Origin: Candidatus Babeliales bacterium
GTDB taxonomy: Bacteria; Babelota; Babeliae; Babelales; CAIQNR01
Assembly: GCA_021735725.1 (NCBI GenBank)
Contig: JAIPGS010000054.1
Location: 1 to 5,857 of the forward strand
Direction: 5' to 3'
DNA length: 5,857 nucleotides
Both the position numbers and the translations under genes were made by a program. This document shows, piece after piece, positions 5,723-5,857 of this stretch (position 1 is the stretch's first letter; the number at the start of each line of letters is the position of its first letter). The notes beneath the pieces were generated by a model, which did no database searches, was not told the DNA's origin, and was given only the letters and a program-made list of their open reading frames with translations.

Positions 5723-5857
5723 GAGCTTATCCGAAAAATCATATCATCCTAAAAAGCTGAATAGCTGCAGCAAATGAAAGTAACGATTCATAAGATATTT
5801 TTGTCTTGCTCCAGCAAATTTTCAATGAGCGATACCAAGAAAACCAACCAAAAGTTC
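5723..5857 (-). mobile_element. End of an insertion sequence, probably IS5 family (partial)
   Basis: The outer end is inferred at 5723, where GAGCTTATCCGAAAA resembles the terminal inverted repeats of IS5-type elements, and the transposase frame ends only 16 bases inside it. The adjacent TTAA or TA at 5719-5722 could be a target duplication. The other end lies beyond the window, so the repeat pair and target duplication cannot be confirmed. It begins 60 bases downstream of the ssrA CCA end. Confidence 0.65.
5739..5857 (-). CDS. IS5-family transposase, C-terminus (partial)
   Basis: The last 38 residues and the TGA stop (5741-5739) are present; the frame continues past the right edge. The sequence begins TFGWFSWYRSL, preceded by two bases (GA) compatible with arginine, which fits the family motif (E)R-TFGWF..YR-L that follows the catalytic glutamate of DDE transposases. 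SYESLLSFAAAIQLFRMI corresponds to the usual C-terminal helix. The catalytic Asp and Glu residues lie outside the window, so it is unknown whether the enzyme is intact. Family assignment is from this short motif by eye. Confidence 0.7.
   Translation of the reverse strand, partial: TFGWFSWYRSLKICWSKTKISYESLLSFAAAIQLFRMI

Noticed and set aside
1..5857. CRISPR array or long direct repeats
   Set aside because: No regularly spaced repeats of 20 bases or more were seen by eye on either strand; low-complexity A and T runs explain the apparent similarities.

Overview
This is an AT-rich window (roughly one-third GC by eye) with short intergenic gaps. It fits a host-associated or reduced-genome bacterium. 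The EndoU-type toxin cassette, the secreted proteins of unknown family and the overall style resemble Candidatus Dependentiae (TM6/Babeliae) or a similar amoeba- or protist-associated lineage. That placement is an impression from protein style, not a demonstration; no rRNA gene is present to test it.

Left part (1-2181, minus strand): a polymorphic-toxin cassette. A Sec-exported protein of about 528 residues ends in a bacterial EndoU ribonuclease domain. Its stop codon lies two bases before the start of a second reading frame, which runs off the left edge of the window. The first ~125 residues of that frame look like an immunity protein. After a Pro-rich linker comes a segment that aligns by eye with the second half of the upstream EndoU domain but lacks the catalytic histidines. 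This immunity/broken-toxin fusion is the most unusual thing in the window.

Boundary (2182-2394): a good promoter for the toxin operon, and an approximately 50-base palindromic insert of about 70 % GC that looks like an interspersed repeat.

Middle (2395-4252): tsaD (tRNA t6A synthesis) lies behind a gene for a Sec-exported protein of unknown function, probably in one operon. That operon's promoter overlaps, at the -10 box, the divergent promoter of the next operon.

Right part (4253-5663, plus strand): a DUF2062 membrane protein, then smpB, then ssrA (tmRNA) from its own near-consensus promoter. SmpB and tmRNA together form the trans-translation system that rescues stalled ribosomes. The tag reading frame can be read directly and encodes ANKQAQSTNGMVAFA. 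About 60 bases beyond ssrA begins an insertion sequence: its terminal repeat and the C-terminus of an IS5-type transposase, cut by the right edge.
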